From Heterobilharzia americana (Eukaryota > Platyhelminthes > Trematoda > Strigeidida > Schistosomatidae): a stretch of DNA of 64,000 bases. The notes under the pieces are model-generated. The model ran no database searches and was not told where the DNA came from. It saw only the letters and a list, made by a program, of their open reading frames with translations. Numbering within the stretch: the stretch's first letter is position 1; every line of letters starts with the position of its first letter. Made by a program: the position numbers and the translations under genes. Positions 60,121 through 64,000 of this stretch are shown piece after piece. The stretch spans positions 75,448,678-75,512,677 of the forward strand of contig OX104134.1 of assembly GCA_944470555.2 (NCBI GenBank). The letters are read 5' to 3'.

Positions 60121-60620
60121 NNNNNNNNNNNNNNNNNNNNNNNNNNNNNNNNNNNNNNNNNNNNNNNNNNNNNNNNNNNNNNNNNNNNNNNNNNNNNNNN
60201 NNNNNNNNNNNNNNNNNNNNNNNNNNNNNNNNNNNNNNNNNNNNNNNNNNNNNNNNNNNNNNNNNNNNNNNNNNNNNNNNNNNNNNNNNNNNNNNNNNNN
60301 NNNNNNNNNNNNNNNNNNNNNNNNNNNNNNNNNNNNNNNNNNNNNNNNNNNNNNNNNNNNNNNNNNNNNNNNNNNNNNNNNNNNNNNNNNNNNNNNNNNN
60401 NNNNNNNNNNNNNNNNNNNNNNNNNNNNNNNNNNNNNNNNNNNNNNNNNNNNNNNNNNNNNNNNNNNNNNNNNNNNNNNNNNNNNNNNNNNNNNNNNNNN
60501 NNNNNNNNNNNNNNNNNNNNNNNNNNNNNNNNNNNNNNNNNNNNNNNNNNNNNNNNNNNNNNNNNNNNNNNNNNNNNNNNNNNNNNNNNNNNNNNNNNNN
60601 NNNNNNNNNNNNNNNNNNNN
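60121..60620. other. Assembly gap of exactly 500 N
   Basis: No sequence. The round length suggests a placeholder of unknown true size. Open frames drawn across it are meaningless. Confidence 0.99.
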
Positions 60621-61387
60621 CACGACGTCCACCGACATGACACCAAGTGCTTTGGCACCCTCACTTACTAACAGAAAGGTAGGATTTATACACCAAGGTG
60701 GTAAAAAGTAAGGGAACATGCGTAAGAATGTTCAGAACACAAATGCCTCCCATAGTCATGAAGACAACGGCTACATGAGAAACGATAGGTTTTTCTCCTC
60801 ACACCCATCTACACAACATTCAAATCTAATGTATGCTCGCCCCAGTACAACGATATCGCCTCCTAGTTGGAGACCTGCTGATCGGATGCAGCCTGTGATG
60901 CTGGCTTCCCAACATATTACACCCTGCCCCTTCCCATACAGAAGTGAAACCACAGACTTACTTGGCTCATTTCCTCATACACCCATACCCAGGGCTCATT
61001 CGCAAAACCCAAGTTTTCGCGGAATTCAAAAATTATTAGTGCCTTTTGCTGTTCAGATGACGCTGTGGAATCAGCTACTCTCAACCCTAACTCACAACCG
61101 CTGCTGTGGTGAGGAAGATGTTACGCCAGCCTGTCATTCTCCCAGCTCATATACAGTGGGTCAACACCTAACACAATAAAGGATAATATTAGTAGTAACC
61201 CAGTAGTATCTTATTCCCCCGTTATGTCCCCGAAATTAAATTCTACCCCATGTTCCTCACCACTACAGTTCCAACTAACCTGCGAGAAAAAGCTTTCCGA
61301 AAACAGGTTTAGGTACTACTGCTTATCCAATTCTTTAACCTTCTGTCTGATTAACGCTCGTTCCATACGCAACAAAATGAGATCACT

Positions 61388-62021
61388 ATGTTGTCGACTA
61401 TGTCTAACCCCTGCCTAACATTTATCACTGAAGCTTGGTGTACTCCAGACACTCCTGATGGTGGTGTCTCTGTCGACAATTATACTCTGTTTAGGGGAGA
61501 TAGATATAATGGTAGAGGTGGTGGTTGCATCATCTATATCAGGTCCGACATTGCTGCGACAAATTTTATTACTTCAGAACTCAATTCGCTCAGTGTGGGT
61601 TGTGGCAAAGTTTACAAATGCCATAACTATCCTCTTAGGGTGTATCTGCCGTCCCCCTTGCTCTACTGTAGATTATGACGACAGGCTTGCAGAAGTGTTC
61701 ACCCACGTAACAACACTGCCCTACTCCATGAAACTTATATGCGGTGACTTTAATATGCCTGACATCAAGTGGCAGACACTTACTTCTCCTAGGCGGTTTG
61801 ATGATTTTATTAATGTGTTGGATTCTGGAGGATGGCGCCAACATGTAATGCAACCAACTAGACACAATAGCATACTTGACCTAGTTTTCACCAATGGATT
61901 ATTGCCTTTCACTCTTCAAGTCGGTCCAGAATTCCCGGGCAGCGATCACAGAGTAGTGTTTGGTGACTTCCGACTATCTCTCAGAAATACGTTAGCTCCC
62001 AGGTCAAAAAACCACAGTTAG
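61388..62021 (+). pseudogene. CR1/Jockey endonuclease domain, frameshifted
   Basis: Apurinic-type endonuclease that would nick target DNA. The first part is in one frame (61388-61678: TEAWCTPD, YTLFRGDRYNGRGGGCIIYI). The rest is in a frame ending at 62021 (ICGDFNMPDIKWQ, LDLVFTNG, SDHRVVFGDF). The catalytic Asn/Asp pair of GDFN and the SDH motif are present. At least one frameshift lies between the two parts, near 61640. Confidence 0.75.
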
Positions 62022-62058
62022 ACGATATGAAAATACCATCTGGGAAGAGATACAATAC

Positions 62059-62931
62059 ATGTTGCGATGCTTGGACTGGGGTTCTTATTTCACCAGTAGC
62101 TCAACCCATGAACTAAGTGACATCTACAGTTCCATGAATGTAATTCATAATCATATTGCTCCGGAGGTATCAGTATTAATTAGAAAGCCGAAAGTGAATT
62201 TCATCCCTGAAAATGTACGTATCAGCATGCGCAGACATGCCAGAAATTTCTGTCGATCTAATGACTTTTCATCCCTTGTCTCATTAAAAATTGCTCATGA
62301 GAACTTCAAATCAAATAAGTTACTGAAAGCAATCAAGCAAGAAACTAGCTGCAATGCACAAACAGGCAATGCCCAATCATTAGTGAGAATTCTAAAATCC
62401 CGTGCAAACTTATCTAGGGTTATTCCCAGTAGTCTGATCATTGATGGGGACATTCTTTATGACGACCCAAGCAAGATCTGTGAGCTGTCTAGTAAACATT
62501 ATGCAAGCTGCTTCACGCACGAAGATAGCGTAATAAACATACAACTGCCCATTTCACTACACCACTCACTAAGTAATGTTTCCTTTACACAAAGAAAGAC
62601 AGATGATGCAGTTGCTTCACTAAAGAACTCATATTCTGCCGGACCCGATGGGATCCCGTCTGTTCTCCTTAAGAGGGGTGGTGAAGATATACCGTTGATC
62701 CTCATGAAGCTATTCTCAATATCCCTTACTGAGGCATGCTACCCTGACCGCTGGAAGCTGTCATACATATCTCCCACGTATAAATCTGGGCTGACGTCAG
62801 ACATTCAAAATTATCATCCCACAAATATTACATCTGTAGTCTCTCGTATCATGGAGAAGGTGGTTGTGCAAGAAATCAATGATTACGTGGCTGCGCATCA
62901 GCTACTTTCCCCTATGCAGCATGGTTTTTAA
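62059..62931 (+). pseudogene. CR1/Jockey RT N-terminal part (290 codons)
   Basis: Thumb-side linker and the first RT motifs: SAGPDGIPSVLL (RT motif 1), WKLSYISPTYKSG and NYHPTNITSVVSRIMEKVV. It stops at 62931 because of a one-base shift in a run of A/T after MQHGF; the next frame resumes at once with LKGRSCSTCLLDYFEV. Confidence 0.78.
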
Positions 62932-64000
62932 AAGGTCGTTCATGTAGTACTTGCCTACTGGATTATTTTGAGGTCACCTGCAGACTAGATAAAGGTCTTT
63001 TCATAACTGCTCTATTTTTTGACTTCAAAAAAGCATTTGATAAAGTGCCTCATAATCGGTTAATTCTTAAGCTTCAATCATTTGGAATTAGTGACCCTCT
63101 ATTATCGTGGATAAGCTCATTCCTTAGGCAGCGTACTCAAATAGTAAAGTTTAGTCACACCTATTCCTCCCACAGCCTATTTTGAGTGGTGTCATTCAAG
63201 GTAGTGTGTTGGGGCCCTTACTCTTCCTCCTTTACATAAATGATATTTCTAACGTGATTAAATATGGTAAACCCTACCTGTTTATTAACGACTTAAAAAT
63301 CGTGTATAGCTTTCCCCACTCATCGCTAAGTGGGGGTTTTAATAGAATCCAGGAAGACCTGACGAATTTGTTAGCTTGGAGTGAAACATGGCAACTTCCA
63401 CTTAACTCTAGTAAATGCGGAATTCTCTGTTTCAATAACTCTTATCCAAACGTCAGTTTACACCTTGGCGATTCTGTGCTGCAATCTTATAACTCAGTAT
63501 GTGATTTAGGTATTAGGTATTCTCGGAACTTAACGTTTACGGAATATGCCAAGTCACTTGCCTCCAAGTGTAGGTGCTCACTTGGCCTTTTGCTTAAACA
63601 CGTACATACCACTGAGGCCAGACTGCTTTTATTGAAGGTAATGATCCGCCCAGTACTTGAATATGGCACAATCATCTTCAGCAATATGTATGCTTCGGAT
63701 AGGATACTAATTGAGAATGTTCAAAGAAAGTTTACTCGCTATGTACTGGGCCGTCACGAAGAACTTGATTATGAGGAGAGGTGTAAGAAACTAAAAATTG
63801 ACCCACTTTGGCTGAGACGCCTTAAGCTCAACCTTCACCTATTTTTCCGCCTTTTGCATGGCATTACTCACGCCTGTTGCGCTCCTACTTTTAAGCCTAT
63901 GTCCTCATATAGTCTACGCAATCGTGAATGCACTGTACCTGCAGAAAAGCACCTCCTTAAACTTAGGTCACGATCCTTTATGTTACAGTACAGCAAGTTA
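62920..64000 (+). pseudogene. CR1/Jockey RT core and C-terminus, continues past window
   Basis: Motif A is FFDFKKAFDKVPHN (63016-63057) and motif B GVIQGSVLGPLLFLLYIND (about 63187-63243). The motif C position reads LFINDLKIVYS (about 63280), so the usual two Asp of (F/Y)ADD are reduced to Asn-Asp. The C-terminal blocks are in the downstream frame and remain open to the window end. Confidence 0.75.

Larger units (their letters stand above)
60718..64000 (+). mobile_element. CR1/Jockey-type non-LTR element, runs off the window
   Basis: A Ser/Pro/His-rich 153-codon ORF (60718-61179) may be an ORF1 remnant. The endonuclease follows: CLINARSIRNKM (61320), TFITEAWCTPDTPDGG, LICGDFNMPDIKWQ, PTRHNSILDLVFTNG and GSDHRVVFGDF, spread over two or three frames. 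RT: the 290-codon ORF 62059-62931 (SYSAGPDGIPSVLLKRGGED, PDRWKLSYISPTYKSG). After one frameshift come HGFLKGRSCSTC, FFDFKKAFDKVPHNR (motif A), SGVIQGSVLGPLLFLLYIND (motif B) and FINDLKIVYS where FADDL is expected. The C-terminus (LGIRYSRNLTF, IRPVLEYGTIIF) continues to the window end. Compared with other copies it is fairly well preserved, but inactive. Confidence 0.85.

Noticed and set aside
60104..60719. Four long ORFs of 178-202 codons
   Set aside because: They run through the 500-N gap and contain no real sequence evidence.
1..64000. CRISPR arrays, operons or phage-type defence systems
   Set aside because: No regularly spaced short repeats and no prokaryotic gene organisation. The content is eukaryotic, with introns and retrotransposons.

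Overview
The window looks like repeat-rich DNA from a flatworm, most likely a blood-fluke-type trematode. This is an inference from AT-rich long introns, one 43-base micro-intron, and several RTE-type and CR1/Jockey-type retrotransposons plus a Ty3/gypsy element. No bacterial features, rRNA or complete tRNA gene was seen. Coordinates 60121-60620 are a run of exactly 500 Ns, an assembly gap.

The one host gene I recognise is SURF1, the mitochondrial cytochrome c oxidase assembly factor. It lies on the minus strand in at least six exons: 36504-36378, 25622-25501, 25457-25218, 25150-25078, 14494-14447 and 11124-10977. All have GT/AG borders, the reading phases fit, and the order is collinear. They encode about 250 residues. 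The last exon, with the second membrane helix, was not found. Introns 1, 4 and 5 are long (about 10.8, 10.6 and 3.3 kb) and full of retrotransposon remains.

The gene lies inside an unusual architecture: two long inverted repeats that interleave instead of nesting. Repeat A (1-6083) is the reverse complement of A' (25277-31359). Repeat B (16652-22944) is the reverse complement of B' (32445-38737). The order is A-B-A'-B'. A' carries SURF1 exons 2 and 3 and B' carries exon 1, so A and B hold opposite-strand partial copies of those exons. B differs from B' at six or more single bases in 6.3 kb. I saw no difference between A and A' in the stretches I compared. Arm A reaches the left window edge and probably continues beyond it.

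Most of 1-39.5 kb outside the exons is made of copies of two RTE-like families, called here RTE-1 and RTE-2, plus one CR1-like copy and tRNA-like SINE fragments. From 40.3 to 46.4 kb there is a decayed Ty3/gypsy pol gene (protease, reverse transcriptase, RNase H, integrase). It is split at its YxDD box by a full-length 3.2 kb RTE element with an intact 1045-codon ORF and a perfect 14-bp target-site duplication. From 46.4 to 64 kb there are three CR1/Jockey-like pseudogenes (51.0-52.6 kb minus; 57.3-59.9 kb plus; 60.7 kb to the window end, plus), a degenerate tandem repeat near 49.4 kb, and long stretches where I recognise nothing.
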